Part shown: piece by piece, positions 15,487 to 24,125 of the stretch | Layout of the letters: each line of letters opens with the position of its first letter | Position numbering within the stretch: position 1 is the stretch's first letter | Assembly (NCBI GenBank): GCA_035449045.1 | Contig: DAOTKC010000017.1 | Span: forward strand, 1 to 31,079 | Source of the DNA: DAOTKC01 sp035449045 | GTDB lineage: Bacteria; Bacillota; Clostridia; Christensenellales; CAG-917 | Length of the DNA stretch: 31,079 nucleotides | Reading direction: 5' to 3' | Made by a program: the position numbers and the translations under genes | The notes under the pieces: generated by a model | Seen by the model: only the letters and a program-made list of their open reading frames with translations | Database searches by the model: none | What the model was told of the DNA's origin: nothing

Positions 15487-16400
15487 TGAAAAAGTTTTTT
15501 GTTTTTATTTTGGTGGCGGCATTTATTGCGGGCGCGGTGTGCCTTTCGATAGGCGGAGCCGCGATAGCAAAAGAGCCCGACAAATATTTGGACATGGTTT
15601 CGGAGAAATACACCGCTAAGACCATTGTCGAGGAAAGCGAGGTTACTTCCTTCACGCTAAATACCTTGGCACATTCCGTTAAAATCGTAAAGTCGTTGGA
15701 CGGCAAACTCAAAATCGACTACTACGACGGCGAAAAGACTTACTTTGAATATAGAATGACGGAAGGAGCCGCCGTTTTAGAGCAAAAAGAGAACATAACG
15801 GTAGATAATTTTTACCTCTTTAATTTCGGCAATGTAAAGCACGACACCGTGGTTTATCTTCCCGAATCTGTCAACAAAGTCATTGATTTAACGGTAATGT
15901 CGGGAGATTTGGACTTCGATTGCGGAGATTTTATGGTCGAAACCTTTAAGGTAAGCATGGCCTCGGGCGATATGTCAATAAAGGGAGTGGAAGCCGCATC
16001 GCTCAAAGCCAAAACATTCAGCGGCGATATAACTCTCTCGGGCATCAAGGCGCAGTCGGCGGCCGTCGAGACGGGCTCGGGCGATGTGACAGTATCGGAT
16101 TCGGAGTTTGTCGACTTCAATTCGGCGCACAACAGCGGCTCGCTGGAAATGGAAAACATCCTTTTATCGGGCAATATAAACTGCGCGCTGGGCTCGGGCG
16201 ACGCCACGCTGAATCTCGTATTAGTGACGGCGGATTACCGCGTCGAAACCCGCGTAGGCTCGGGCGACTCAAGGCTCTTTGTCAACGGCTTGCGTATGGG
16301 CGGCGACGAGGACATTGCTTGGGGCACGGGCTCAAAAACCATTAAACTACGTTGCAACAGCGGCGACATAGCTATAACTCTAACTGATACAAACACTTAG
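15486..16400 (+). CDS. DUF4097 beta-repeat envelope protein
   Basis: The 304-residue protein starts with a membrane anchor or signal segment (residues about 3-25, FFVFILVAAFIAGAV). An extracellular region of repeated beta strands follows, marked by recurring S-G-D turns: MSGDLDF, ASGDMSI, FSGDITL, GSGDVTV, GSGDATL, GSGDSRL and NSGDIAI. This is the DUF4097 'putative adhesin' pattern, a right-handed beta-roll-like repeat. It is the third gene of the padR operon and overlaps DUF1700 by one base. It may act as the surface sensor or effector of that system. A terminator follows. Confidence 0.85.
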   Translation: MKKFFVFILVAAFIAGAVCLSIGGAAIAKEPDKYLDMVSEKYTAKTIVEESEVTSFTLNTLAHSVKIVKSLDGKLKIDYYDGEKTYFEYRMTEGAAVLEQKENITVDNFYLFNFGNVKHDTVVYLPESVNKVIDLTVMSGDLDFDCGDFMVETFKVSMASGDMSIKGVEAASLKAKTFSGDITLSGIKAQSAAVETGSGDVTVSDSEFVDFNSAHNSGSLEMENILLSGNINCALGSGDATLNLVLVTADYRVETRVGSGDSRLFVNGLRMGGDEDIAWGTGSKTIKLRCNSGDIAITLTDTNT

Positions 16401-16432
16401 GTGGGCTACAAAAAGGTATATGATAATTTGAT

Positions 16433-16460
16433 AAAAGCCCTGCGAACCGCAGGGCTTTAT
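16433..16460 (+). terminator. terminator of the padR operon
   Basis: AAAGCCCTGCG pairs perfectly with CGCAGGGCTTT around AAC, followed by ATTTATT. It lies about 30 nt after the DUF4097 stop. Confidence 0.85.
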
Positions 16461-16462
16461 TT

Positions 16463-16556
16463 ATTCAAAGTTATTCGTTATTCGTTATTACTTATTCGTT
16501 CCGTTCGGCGCTCTGCGCCTTACCGCAGTTATTCATTATTTATTCATAAACTTAAT
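16463..16556 (-). repeat. short AT-rich GAATA repeat tract, copy 2
   Basis: On the minus strand the sequence reads GCAGAGCGCCGAACGGAACG followed by repeated GAATAA units. It resembles the tract at 14345-14395 in opposite orientation. It fills the gap between the padR-operon terminator and the leuB stop and runs into the last leuB codons. Confidence 0.45.
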
Positions 16557-17620
16557 CTCTTAATCACCGCTTCCGCCATTTCGGAGCAAGTCAACGGCGT
16601 CGTGCCGTTGTCGAGAATGTCGCGCGTCCTTAGCCCGTCGTCAAGCGCCGAGTAAACCGCTCTTTCAACTGCGGCGGCTTCCTTTTCAAGGCCGAAGGAA
16701 AGCCTCAGCATCATGGCGGCGGAGAGAATGGTGGCAATGGGATTGGCGGCGTTTTTGCCGGCAATGTCGGGCGCCGAGCCGTGAATGGGCTCATACATGC
16801 CGCGGCTTCCCTCCCCCAGCGACGCCGAGGGCAAAAGGCCGATGGAGCCCGTTATCTGCGACGCCTCGTCGGAGAGAATGTCGCCGAACATGTTGGCGGT
16901 CACCACAACGTCAAACTGCGAGGGGTTTTTAATGAGCTGCATGGCGGCGTTGTCAACCAGCACGTCGGTGATTTCGATTTCGGGATATTCGCGCCCCAAC
17001 CTATGCACCGTTTCCCGCCAAAGCCTCGAGCTTTCTAGGACGTTGGCCTTGTCGACGCTGGCGAGCTTTTTCTTGCGCGTTTTGGCAAGCTCGAATGCGA
17101 CGCGCGCTATCCGCTCAATTTCTTTTTCGCTGTAACGCTCGGTGTCGTAGGCCTCTTCGCCGTTTTCGCCTCGGCTTCTTCCGCGCGCGCCGTAGTAAAT
17201 GCCGCCGGTCAGCTCGCGGATTATGACGAGGTCAATGCCTTTGTCGCGGATTTCGGGCTTAAGTGGGCAGGCGGCGGCGAGCGAGGAAATGAGCTTGGCG
17301 GGACGGATGTTGGCGAACAGCCCGAGCTCCTTTCTGATGGCCAAAAGCGCGCGCTCGGGACGAAGATGGCCGGGCAGCGTGTCCCACTTGGGCCCGCCGA
17401 CGGCGGCGAGCATGACGCTGTCGCATTCAAGGCAGGTTTTGAGCGCCTCCTCGGCAAGCGGGACGCCGAAGCGGTCAATGGAAGCGCCGCCGGCAAGAAC
17501 CGGCGCGTATTCAAACCGATGTCCGAAAATTTCGGCGACTTTTCCGAGCACGCCGAGCGCGGCCGCCATAATTTCGGGGCCGATGCCGTCGCCCTCTATG
17601 ACGGCGATTTTATATTTCAT
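16544..17620 (-). CDS. leuB: 3-isopropylmalate dehydrogenase
   Basis: LeuB oxidises and decarboxylates 3-isopropylmalate to 2-ketoisocaproate with NAD+. With CimA present it can also convert methylmalate to 2-ketobutyrate. The 358-residue protein shows IAVIEGDGIGPEIM, RPERALLAIRKELGLFANIRPAK, the active-site region ELTGGIYYG, the metal-site block NMFGDILSDEASQITGS and the NAD-binding HGSAPDIAGK. The start at 17620 lies inside leuD (11-nt overlap) after GAAGGA, so translation is coupled. It is the last gene of the branched-chain cluster. Confidence 0.97.
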   Translation of the reverse strand: MKYKIAVIEGDGIGPEIMAAALGVLGKVAEIFGHRFEYAPVLAGGASIDRFGVPLAEEALKTCLECDSVMLAAVGGPKWDTLPGHLRPERALLAIRKELGLFANIRPAKLISSLAAACPLKPEIRDKGIDLVIIRELTGGIYYGARGRSRGENGEEAYDTERYSEKEIERIARVAFELAKTRKKKLASVDKANVLESSRLWRETVHRLGREYPEIEITDVLVDNAAMQLIKNPSQFDVVVTANMFGDILSDEASQITGSIGLLPSASLGEGSRGMYEPIHGSAPDIAGKNAANPIATILSAAMMLRLSFGLEKEAAAVERAVYSALDDGLRTRDILDNGTTPLTCSEMAEAVIKRLSL

Positions 17621-18095
17621 ATTCTTCCTTCATGGCGGCGAGCAAGCCGCCTTTTTCGATTATTTTCTGTAAAAATGGCGGGAAAGGCGGGAATTTTCCG
17701 CTCTCGCCCGAGGAAATATTCCTGAGGACGCCTTCGTCGAAGTCGATTTCAATTGTGTCGCCCTCGGCGATGTTGCCCTCAAATTCGACGATGGGTAGGC
17801 CTGTGTTTATGGCATTGCGGTAGAAAATGCGGGCAAAGCTCTTGGCGACGACGCAAGCAATTCCGCTCTCTTTTATCGCTATCGGCGCGTGCTCGCGCGA
17901 GGAGCCGCAGCCGAAGTTGGCGCCCGCCGCCATGATATCGCCCTTTTGAACGCGCGCTACGAAGGTCTTGTCGAGGTCCTCCATGCAATGCGCCGCCAGC
18001 TCCTTTTTGTCGGAGGTGTTCAAATATCTGGCGGGAATGATGACGTCGGTGTCGACGTTGTCACCGTATTTTATTACCTTTCCGCTTATTTTCAT
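17610..18095 (-). CDS. leuD: 3-isopropylmalate dehydratase small subunit
   Basis: LeuD provides the swivel domain of the LeuCD isomerase, which converts 2-isopropylmalate to 3-isopropylmalate and, in the citramalate route, citramalate to methylmalate. The 161-residue length is the short 'archaeal/clostridial' type rather than the roughly 200-residue proteobacterial type. Family motifs are DNVDTDVIIPARYLN and the substrate-binding ANFGCGSSREHAP. A GGAAAGGAG SD precedes the ATG. It overlaps leuB and is separated from leuC by purA. Confidence 0.96.
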   Translation of the reverse strand: MKISGKVIKYGDNVDTDVIIPARYLNTSDKKELAAHCMEDLDKTFVARVQKGDIMAAGANFGCGSSREHAPIAIKESGIACVVAKSFARIFYRNAINTGLPIVEFEGNIAEGDTIEIDFDEGVLRNISSGESGKFPPFPPFLQKIIEKGGLLAAMKEEYEI

Positions 18096-18138
18096 GACTC
18101 CTTTCCTTTTACGAAATATAATCTAATCCGCAAAAATC

Positions 18139-18168
18139 CATATATTATTTTACGTAAATAAATATATG
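18139..18168. promoter_or_regulatory. 30-bp AT-rich imperfect palindrome upstream of leuDB
   Basis: CATATAT and ATATATG flank a near-symmetric core centred on TACGTA, with the half-sites one base out of register in the middle. It lies 44 bp upstream of the leuD start. It could be a repressor operator for leuDB or a weak hairpin. No family can be assigned from sequence. Confidence 0.35.
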
Positions 18169-18222
18169 AGTTGCAATCGAGTTCTTGCGCTTCCACAGCG
18201 CCGTCCGTTGACTGATTATTTA

Positions 18223-18351
18223 GTTCGGAATTAAGATATGGGATGCGATACAAGGCTCGGCAAGCCGGGTGGCAGACGCGTATTGTAATACGTAACTGCC
18301 TCACGGCGCAAACAGAAACGCCGTAGCGCGCCCGTAGACTTAATTCCGAAC
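18223..18351 (-). repeat. structured dispersed intergenic repeat, copy B (129 bp)
   Basis: This copy has perfect 13-bp inverted ends: GTTCGGAATTAAG at 18223-18235 and its reverse complement at 18339-18351. Read on the minus strand it shares GCCGTGAGGCAGTTACGTATT with copy A, and a right module (CGAGCCTTGTATCGCATCCC) with copies A and C. The inner two-hairpin module of the long copies is absent; a short ACGTATT/AATACG element is in its place. One end overlaps the last three codons and stop of purA (V-R-N-TAA). Its length and overall dyad recall ERIC-type elements, but I see no sequence match to those. Confidence 0.75.
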
Positions 18352-19614
18352 AGGGATATACTCTTCGCGATTAGCACCTACGGAGATATACGTTATCGGG
18401 CACTCCACTGAATTTTCCAAAAACTCAACGTATTTTCTGGCGTTTTTGGGAAGGTCGTCGAGCGTCCTCGCCCCGCTTATGTCGGAGCCCCAGCCGTCAA
18501 GCGTGATGAAATGCGGCTTACAACGGAGAAGGTCGGCAACGGGGGGAAACTCCGTTATGACTTCGCCGTCTAAAATATAGCCGTCGCAAACGGGTATCTT
18601 TTCCAAATAAGAGAGGATGTCGAGCTTGGTCAGCGCAACCTCGTCGGCCGCCTGCATCTTGACGCCGTATTTGGATGCCGGGATGTCGAAGCCGCCGACG
18701 CGCCTCGGCCTGCCCGTCGCCGCGCCGTATTCGCCGCCCGCCTTTCTCAGCGTTTCGGCTTCCTCGCCGAACGCTTCGGCAACAAAGGGGCCTTCGCCTA
18801 CGCAGGTCGAATAGGCCTTCATGATGCCAATCGTCTTGTCGATTTTAAGCGCGGGAGCACCCGCGCCGATGGGCGCATATGCCGAAATAGTGGAGGACGA
18901 CGACGTCCAAGGATAGATACCGAAGTCGATGTCGCGGAGCGCGCCGAGCTGCGCCTCGAACATGATGTTCTTGTTTTCTTTGGCGGCGCTCATAAGCAGT
19001 TCGCCGGTGTCGCAAATATAAGGAATGAGCGGCGCGCCGTAGAGCTCCAGCCAATTCATTGTCTCCTTGAGCGTGACCGGCTCGGCGCCGTAGCCCGACA
19101 GCATAAGGTTTTTCCAGTCGAGAAGGCCTTTCATTTTGTCGGCAAGATCGGCCATTCTCTTTAGCTCGCCCATTCTTATCGTCTTTTTAAGGTATTTATC
19201 GCCGTAAACCGGTCCGATGCCGCGTTTGGTCGAGCCGAATTTGTTGTCCTTGAGCCGCTCTTCCTCGAGGCAGTCCTGAAGGACGTGGTAAGGCATGCAG
19301 ATTGTAGCCTTGTCACTGATTTTAAGATTTCGGGGACCTATCTCAATCCCCTTTGCGCGAAGGGCGGCAATCTCTTTGTCGAGGTGGGCGATGTCGACGA
19401 CCATGCCCGCGCCCATGACGTTTACCACTCTTTCGCGCAAAATTCCCGAAGGAAGAAGGTTTAAAATAAACTTGCCCTTGTCGTTTATGACGGTGTGGCC
19501 GGCGTTGTTGCCGCCCTGATATCTGCAAACGATATCGTATTCCGAGGTGAAAAGATCCACCATTCTGCCTTTTCCCTCGTCGCCCCAGTTGACTCCCACG
19601 ATTGCCGTAATCAT
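18340..19614 (-). CDS. purA: adenylosuccinate synthetase
   Basis: PurA joins IMP and aspartate using GTP, the first step from IMP to AMP. The 424-residue protein has the GTP-binding NWGDEGKGRMVDL, the NNAGHTV block, GSTKRGIGPVYGDK, KAYSTCVGEGPF, GAATGRPRRVGGFD and ALTKLDILSYL. Compared with the common TTRVG motif, this protein has STCVG, a variant I associate from memory with clostridial PurA proteins. An AGGGAGG SD precedes the ATG. It is unusual in sitting between leuC and leuD. It has its own promoter-like region. The stop codon lies in the inverted end of repeat copy B. Confidence 0.95.
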   Translation of the reverse strand: MITAIVGVNWGDEGKGRMVDLFTSEYDIVCRYQGGNNAGHTVINDKGKFILNLLPSGILRERVVNVMGAGMVVDIAHLDKEIAALRAKGIEIGPRNLKISDKATICMPYHVLQDCLEEERLKDNKFGSTKRGIGPVYGDKYLKKTIRMGELKRMADLADKMKGLLDWKNLMLSGYGAEPVTLKETMNWLELYGAPLIPYICDTGELLMSAAKENKNIMFEAQLGALRDIDFGIYPWTSSSSTISAYAPIGAGAPALKIDKTIGIMKAYSTCVGEGPFVAEAFGEEAETLRKAGGEYGAATGRPRRVGGFDIPASKYGVKMQAADEVALTKLDILSYLEKIPVCDGYILDGEVITEFPPVADLLRCKPHFITLDGWGSDISGARTLDDLPKNARKYVEFLENSVECPITYISVGANREEYIPVRN

Positions 19615-19651
19615 AAAACCTCCCTACGCTCAAAGGCGTTATCATTTAACC

Positions 19652-19682
19652 ATTCTAACACATGCGGGCGCGCCCGCAACAA
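19652..19682 (-). promoter_or_regulatory. candidate purA promoter with 16-bp GC palindrome
   Basis: On the minus strand TTGCGG (19679-19674) and TAGAAT (19657-19652) are 16 nt apart; TTGTTG at 19682-19677 is an alternative -35 with a 19-nt spacer. A perfect palindrome TGCGGGCGCGCCCGCA (19663-19678) fills the spacer, which is where a repressor could act. It has no T-run and is unlikely to be a terminator. Confidence 0.45.
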
Positions 19683-19747
19683 AAAATAGTATATTTTTTC
19701 GGTTTTTTAAACCGTTGCCCCTATTTAAGGATTAAAACCTCAAAAAA

Positions 19748-21016
19748 TTACCTAATCTCAACCTCGTAAGGGCTGGTAATCCGACCGGTCAAAGCCGATG
19801 CCGCGGCGACGGCGGGGCTGGCAAGATAAACCTCGCTTTCGGGATGCCCCATTCTTCCCACGAAGTTGCGGTTGGTGGTGGCAATGCAGCGCTCGCCCTT
19901 GGCCAAAATGCCCATATGCCCGCCGAGGCAGGGGCCGCAGGTCGGCGTCGACACCGCGCATCCCGATTCGATAAAGGATTTTATCAGCCCGCTTTCCAGC
20001 ATTTCCAAATAAATTTTCTGGGTGGCGGGAATGATTATGACGCGCACGCCGCGCTTGACCTTTCTTCCCGCAAGGAGAGCGGCGGCCGCCGCGAAGTCGC
20101 TGTAACGGCCGTTGGTGCAAGAGCCGATGACGACCTGGTCTATCTCGATTTCGCCGATTTCGTCGAAGGTTTTTACGTTGGAAGGAAGGTGCGGGAATGC
20201 CACCGTCGGCTTGATTTTGGCAAGGTCAAGCCTAAATACCGCGTCGTATTCGGCGTCAGTGTCGGCATTAAAGACTCTCGGCTCTTTTGCGCCGCACTCC
20301 TTGGCGTAGGCAAGCGTCAGCTCGTCCACCTCGAAAATGCCGTTTTTGGCGCCCGCCTCAATCGCCATGTTGGCAATGGTGAAGCGGTCGTCCATGGTGA
20401 GGTAGTTAAGCCCCTCTCCCGAAAACTCCATCGATTTGTAGAGCATGCCGTCGACGCCTGTCAGCCCTATTATGTGGAGCATGATGTCCTTTCCCGAAAC
20501 CCAGCGTTCGGGCTTGCCGAAGAGCTCGAACTTGACGGCCGAGGGAACTTTGAGCCAGACCTTCCCGAACGCCATGCCCGCCGCCATATCGGTGGAGCCG
20601 ACGCCCGTCGAAAAGGCGCCCAGCGCGCCGTAGGTGCAGGTGTGGCTGTCGGCGCCTATGACGAGGTCGCCCGGCGCCACTAAGCCGAGCTCGGGCAGAA
20701 GCGCGTGTTCCACGCCCATCTCGCCGACGTCGTAAAAGTGCGTTATCCCCTTGTCCGCTGCGAACTCGCGAACGGTCTTTACCTGTCCCGCCGCCTTGAT
20801 GTCCTTGTTGGGCGTGAAGTGGTCCATGACGAGCACCACCTTGCCGCAGTCAAAGACGCCTTCGCAGCCGCATTTTTTAAATTCCGAAACGGCTACCGGC
20901 GCCGTGACGTCGTTGCCGAGCACTAAGTCGACCTTGGCCGAAACAAGCTCGCCGGCGCGCACGCTGTCGAGACCGGCATGCGCCGCTATAATTTTTTGGG
21001 TCATCGTCATTGCCAT
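19748..21016 (-). CDS. leuC: 3-isopropylmalate dehydratase large subunit
   Basis: LeuC carries the [4Fe-4S] cluster of the LeuCD isomerase. The three cluster cysteines are expected in VIGSCTNGRYSD and CGPCLGGHMG, both visible. Other aconitase-family blocks are VLVMDHFTPNKD, GADSHTCTYGALGAFSTGVGSTD and GMLYKSMEFSGEG. The 422-residue length is the short clostridial/archaeal type, matching the short LeuD. The start at 21016 follows GAGG that is contained in the end of cimA; the gap to cimA is one base, so the two are coupled. A shift of two codons in the start is possible. Confidence 0.96.
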   Translation of the reverse strand: MAMTMTQKIIAAHAGLDSVRAGELVSAKVDLVLGNDVTAPVAVSEFKKCGCEGVFDCGKVVLVMDHFTPNKDIKAAGQVKTVREFAADKGITHFYDVGEMGVEHALLPELGLVAPGDLVIGADSHTCTYGALGAFSTGVGSTDMAAGMAFGKVWLKVPSAVKFELFGKPERWVSGKDIMLHIIGLTGVDGMLYKSMEFSGEGLNYLTMDDRFTIANMAIEAGAKNGIFEVDELTLAYAKECGAKEPRVFNADTDAEYDAVFRLDLAKIKPTVAFPHLPSNVKTFDEIGEIEIDQVVIGSCTNGRYSDFAAAAALLAGRKVKRGVRVIIIPATQKIYLEMLESGLIKSFIESGCAVSTPTCGPCLGGHMGILAKGERCIATTNRNFVGRMGHPESEVYLASPAVAAASALTGRITSPYEVEIR

Positions 21017-21017
21017 A

Positions 21018-22586
21018 TCACACCTCGTTCTTAAAGAGATAATATTCTATTGCGTCGGCGAGCGCTATCCAGCTCGCCTCGATTATGTCGGTGGAAACGC
21101 CGACGGTCGTCCACACCGACTTGCCGTCGGTGTTCTCGATTAAAACCCGGACCTTGGCGCCCGTCGCTTGGTCGCCCGACAGCACGCGCACCTTATAGTC
21201 GGTAAGATGGACGCCGTTGAGCTCGGGATAAAACACCGAAAGCGCCTTTCTTAACGCCAAGTCAAGGGCGTTAACGGGCCCGTTGCCCACCGCGGCCGCA
21301 GTTTCGGCCTTGCCGCCGACCTCGACCTTAATCAGCGCGAAAGCGGAAAGCTCGCCGTCGGGCGCGGGGTTTTCGCCACTCGTCTTATACATTTGCATCT
21401 TAAAGTGCGGCTTTAAGCGGTTCAATTCCTTTAAAACCATCAGCTCGAAGCTGGCATCGGCCGACTCAAACTGGTAGCCCTCATGCTCGAGTTGCTTCAA
21501 TTTGTCGAGTATGGCCTTGGTCTCGGGCGAGGACTTGGTGAGCTCGGGCGCGACGCCGGCGATTTTGGCGACGACGGTTGTGCGCCCGCTCATCTCGCTC
21601 ATAAGGTAGCGGCGGCGGTTGCCGACCGACTCGGGCGGGACGTGCTCAAAGGAACAGGAGCATTTGTCAACGCCGTCGATGTGCATGCCGCCCTTGTGGG
21701 CAAAGGCGCTGAGGCCGGCATAAGGCTTGTTGTTGGGCGGAATAAGATTGCAAATTTCGTAAATTTTAAAGACGGTATCGGTCAGCTTTTTGAGGTCGCC
21801 CGAAATGGTCTTCTTGCCCGATTTCAATTCAAGATTGGGAATGAGCACGCTCAAATCGGCGTTGCCGCAGCGCTCGCCTATCCCTATGAAGGTGCCCTGA
21901 ACCTGCCGCGCGCCCGCTTCCACCGCCATCATGGAGTTGGCTACGGCGCAATCGGTGTCGTTGTGACAGTGGATTGAGAGTTTGGCACGAGGCAGCCGTT
22001 CGGCGGCCGCCTTGGTAATTTTGTAGATATCGAGCGGCAGCGTGCCGCCGTTGGTGTCGCAGAGCGTCAGCGTGGAAGCGCCGGCGGCGTAAGCCGTTTC
22101 CAGCACCTTGAGCGCGTAGTCGGGGTTGGCCTTGTAGCCGTCAAAAAAGTGCTCGGCGTCGAAAATGACTTCCTTTCCCTTCTCTTTAAAAAAGCGGACG
22201 GTGTCGGAAATCAGCTCTAAATTTTCTTCGAGCGTCGCCTTTAAAATCTCGAAAATATGAAGGTCCCAGCTCTTGCCGAATATGACGACGGTCGGCGTCC
22301 CCGCCGAAAGCAGAGATGTCACGTTTTCGTCGTTTTCGACGGCGGTGTTTTTGCGCCGCGTGCTGCCGAAGGCGGCAAGCGCGGCGTTTTTGAGTTTTAA
22401 ACTCTTCGCCTTCTCGAAAAACTCGATGTCCTTGGGGTTGGAGCCGGGATTGCCCGCCTCGATATAGGCGACGCCGAACTCGTCGAGAGTCCTCACTATG
22501 TTCAGCTTATCCTGAACGGAAAAGGAGATTCCCTCGCTTTGGGCGCCGTCTCGGAGCGTGCTGTCGAATATTTCCACTTTTTCCAT
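21018..22586 (-). CDS. cimA: (R)-citramalate synthase
   Basis: CimA condenses pyruvate with acetyl-CoA to citramalate, opening the threonine-independent route to 2-ketobutyrate and isoleucine. The TIM-barrel motifs are EIFDSTLRDGAQSEGISFS, the metal-binding HCHNDTDCAVANSMMAVEAGA and GIGERCGNADLS. The DGAQ-EG-SFS variant, the FDAEHFFDGYK segment and the HCHNDTD motif distinguish it from LeuA. The C-terminal LeuA-type regulatory domain ends near WIALADAIEYYLF. I start at 22586, where GAGG precedes the ATG; the longer frame would need a TTG 7 codons upstream. It lies 33 bp after leuA. Confidence 0.93.
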   Translation of the reverse strand: MEKVEIFDSTLRDGAQSEGISFSVQDKLNIVRTLDEFGVAYIEAGNPGSNPKDIEFFEKAKSLKLKNAALAAFGSTRRKNTAVENDENVTSLLSAGTPTVVIFGKSWDLHIFEILKATLEENLELISDTVRFFKEKGKEVIFDAEHFFDGYKANPDYALKVLETAYAAGASTLTLCDTNGGTLPLDIYKITKAAAERLPRAKLSIHCHNDTDCAVANSMMAVEAGARQVQGTFIGIGERCGNADLSVLIPNLELKSGKKTISGDLKKLTDTVFKIYEICNLIPPNNKPYAGLSAFAHKGGMHIDGVDKCSCSFEHVPPESVGNRRRYLMSEMSGRTTVVAKIAGVAPELTKSSPETKAILDKLKQLEHEGYQFESADASFELMVLKELNRLKPHFKMQMYKTSGENPAPDGELSAFALIKVEVGGKAETAAAVGNGPVNALDLALRKALSVFYPELNGVHLTDYKVRVLSGDQATGAKVRVLIENTDGKSVWTTVGVSTDIIEASWIALADAIEYYLFKNEV

Positions 22587-22619
22587 GGTTTCCTCAATCG
22601 GGGGCAAAGCCCCGCCTTC

Positions 22620-24125
22620 TTATAAATCCAGTAGCTTGTTGATGCCGTTGATATAGGCGAGAATACTTGCCTCGATGATGTCGGTGGACAGCCCTTTGCC
22701 GGTATAGGCGCGGTCGCCGCAGCGGATTCTCACAATGACTTCGCCCAAGGCGTCGTTGCCTTCGGTGACGCTTCTTATTGAATAGTCGTCCAGACTGTGC
22801 TCGGGCGCCTTGACGATTTTGTCGACGGCTCTGAATGCGGCGTCAACAGGTCCGTCGCCGATAGCCACTTTCTCCACCAGCTCGCCGCCGCGGTTAAGCC
22901 TGACGACCGCCGTCGAGGTCACATAGTTTCCGCTGTTGACGGTGAAGCGGTCGAGTTGATACTCTTTTTCCTGCACAACAGCGGAATGCCCGATGAGCGC
23001 CTCGAGGTCGGCGTCGTTGATGACTCTCTTTTTGTCGGCCAGCTTTTTAAAGCTCTCGAACACCACTTCCATTTCCTCGGGCGTCAGCTTGTGGCCGAGC
23101 TCAAGGAGGCGCTCCTCGATGGCGTGCTTGCCGCTGTGCTTGCCGAACACCATGCGGTTGGACGGAAGACCTATTGACTGCGGCGTCATGATTTCGTAGG
23201 TCTCGCGGTTTTGAAGCACGCCGTGCTGGTGGATGCCCGCTTCGTGCGCGAAAGCGTTGCCGCCCACGATAGCCTTGTTAATGGGCGCGTAAAGGCCGAT
23301 CGTCTTATAGACCAGCTTGCTGGTGCGGTAAATCTCGGCGGTGTTGATGCCTGTGTCGCCGCCGTAGATGTTTTTTCGAGTTTTAATCGCCATCACCACC
23401 TCTTCGAGCGCGGCGTTGCCCGCCCTCTCGCCCAGCCCGTTGACGGTGCATTCCACCTGGTCGGCTCCCGCCTCGACGGCGGCGAGCGAGTTGGCTACGG
23501 CAAGCCCCAAATCATTGTGGCAGTGAACCGAAATAACCGCTTTGTCGATGTTTTCGACGTTTTCTTTCAAATACTTAATGCGCTCCGCCATCTCCTTGGG
23601 CGTGGCGTAGCCGACGGTATCAGGAATATTGACGACGGAAGCGCCGGCCCTGATGGCTGTTTCTACGGCGCGGCGCAAGAATTCGGGCTCGCTCCGCATG
23701 GCGTCCTCGGCCGAAAACTCGATTTCGGGAATTAAGCTTCTCGCGTATCGCGTCATCTCGTAAATGCGCTCGATGACGTCTTCCTCGCTCATTTTCAGCT
23801 TATACCGCATATGGATGGGCGAAGTCGCAAGGAAGATATGTATTCGGGGCGACACGGCGTCCTTGACCGCCTCGTAAGCGGCGTCGATGTCCTTTTTCAC
23901 CGAACGGGCAAGGCTTGCGACGGTGCAGTTTTTTAGGAGCGCGGCAACGCTCTTGACCGACTCGAAGTCGCCCGGCGAGCTCACCGCAAAACCGGCCTCG
24001 ATGATGTCGACGCCCAGCCGTTCGAGCTGCGCCGCCACCTCCAGCTTTTCCTTTAAATGCATACTGCAGCCGGGCGCCTGCTCGCCGTCCCGAAGCGTAG
24101 TATCGAATATTTTTATCTTTCTCAT
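22620..24125 (-). CDS. leuA: 2-isopropylmalate synthase
   Basis: LeuA condenses 2-ketoisovalerate with acetyl-CoA, the committed step to leucine. The 501-residue protein has FDTTLRDGEQAPGCSM, the metal-binding HCHNDLGLAVANSLAAVEAGA, NGLGERAGNAALEE and the HEAGIHQHGVL segment of LeuA1-type enzymes. A C-terminal allosteric domain (about residues 390-501) includes STDIIEASILAYINGIN, so leucine feedback inhibition is likely. GGAGAACG precedes the ATG. Between leuA and cimA a small GGGGC/GCCCC hairpin lies at about 22600-22615, just upstream of the cimA SD. Confidence 0.96.
   Translation of the reverse strand: MRKIKIFDTTLRDGEQAPGCSMHLKEKLEVAAQLERLGVDIIEAGFAVSSPGDFESVKSVAALLKNCTVASLARSVKKDIDAAYEAVKDAVSPRIHIFLATSPIHMRYKLKMSEEDVIERIYEMTRYARSLIPEIEFSAEDAMRSEPEFLRRAVETAIRAGASVVNIPDTVGYATPKEMAERIKYLKENVENIDKAVISVHCHNDLGLAVANSLAAVEAGADQVECTVNGLGERAGNAALEEVVMAIKTRKNIYGGDTGINTAEIYRTSKLVYKTIGLYAPINKAIVGGNAFAHEAGIHQHGVLQNRETYEIMTPQSIGLPSNRMVFGKHSGKHAIEERLLELGHKLTPEEMEVVFESFKKLADKKRVINDADLEALIGHSAVVQEKEYQLDRFTVNSGNYVTSTAVVRLNRGGELVEKVAIGDGPVDAAFRAVDKIVKAPEHSLDDYSIRSVTEGNDALGEVIVRIRCGDRAYTGKGLSTDIIEASILAYINGINKLLDL

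Noticed and set aside
18340..19614. STCVG in PurA as a loss of a key arginine
   Set aside because: I associate this variant with other clostridial PurA proteins from memory, and the rest of the GTP- and IMP-binding motifs are intact, so I do not treat it as a defect.
19844..20683. A 279-codon plus-strand open frame opposite leuC
   Set aside because: It has no SD, its composition is that of a reverse-strand shadow (rich in Arg, His, Gly and Ala) and leuC is unambiguous on the other strand.
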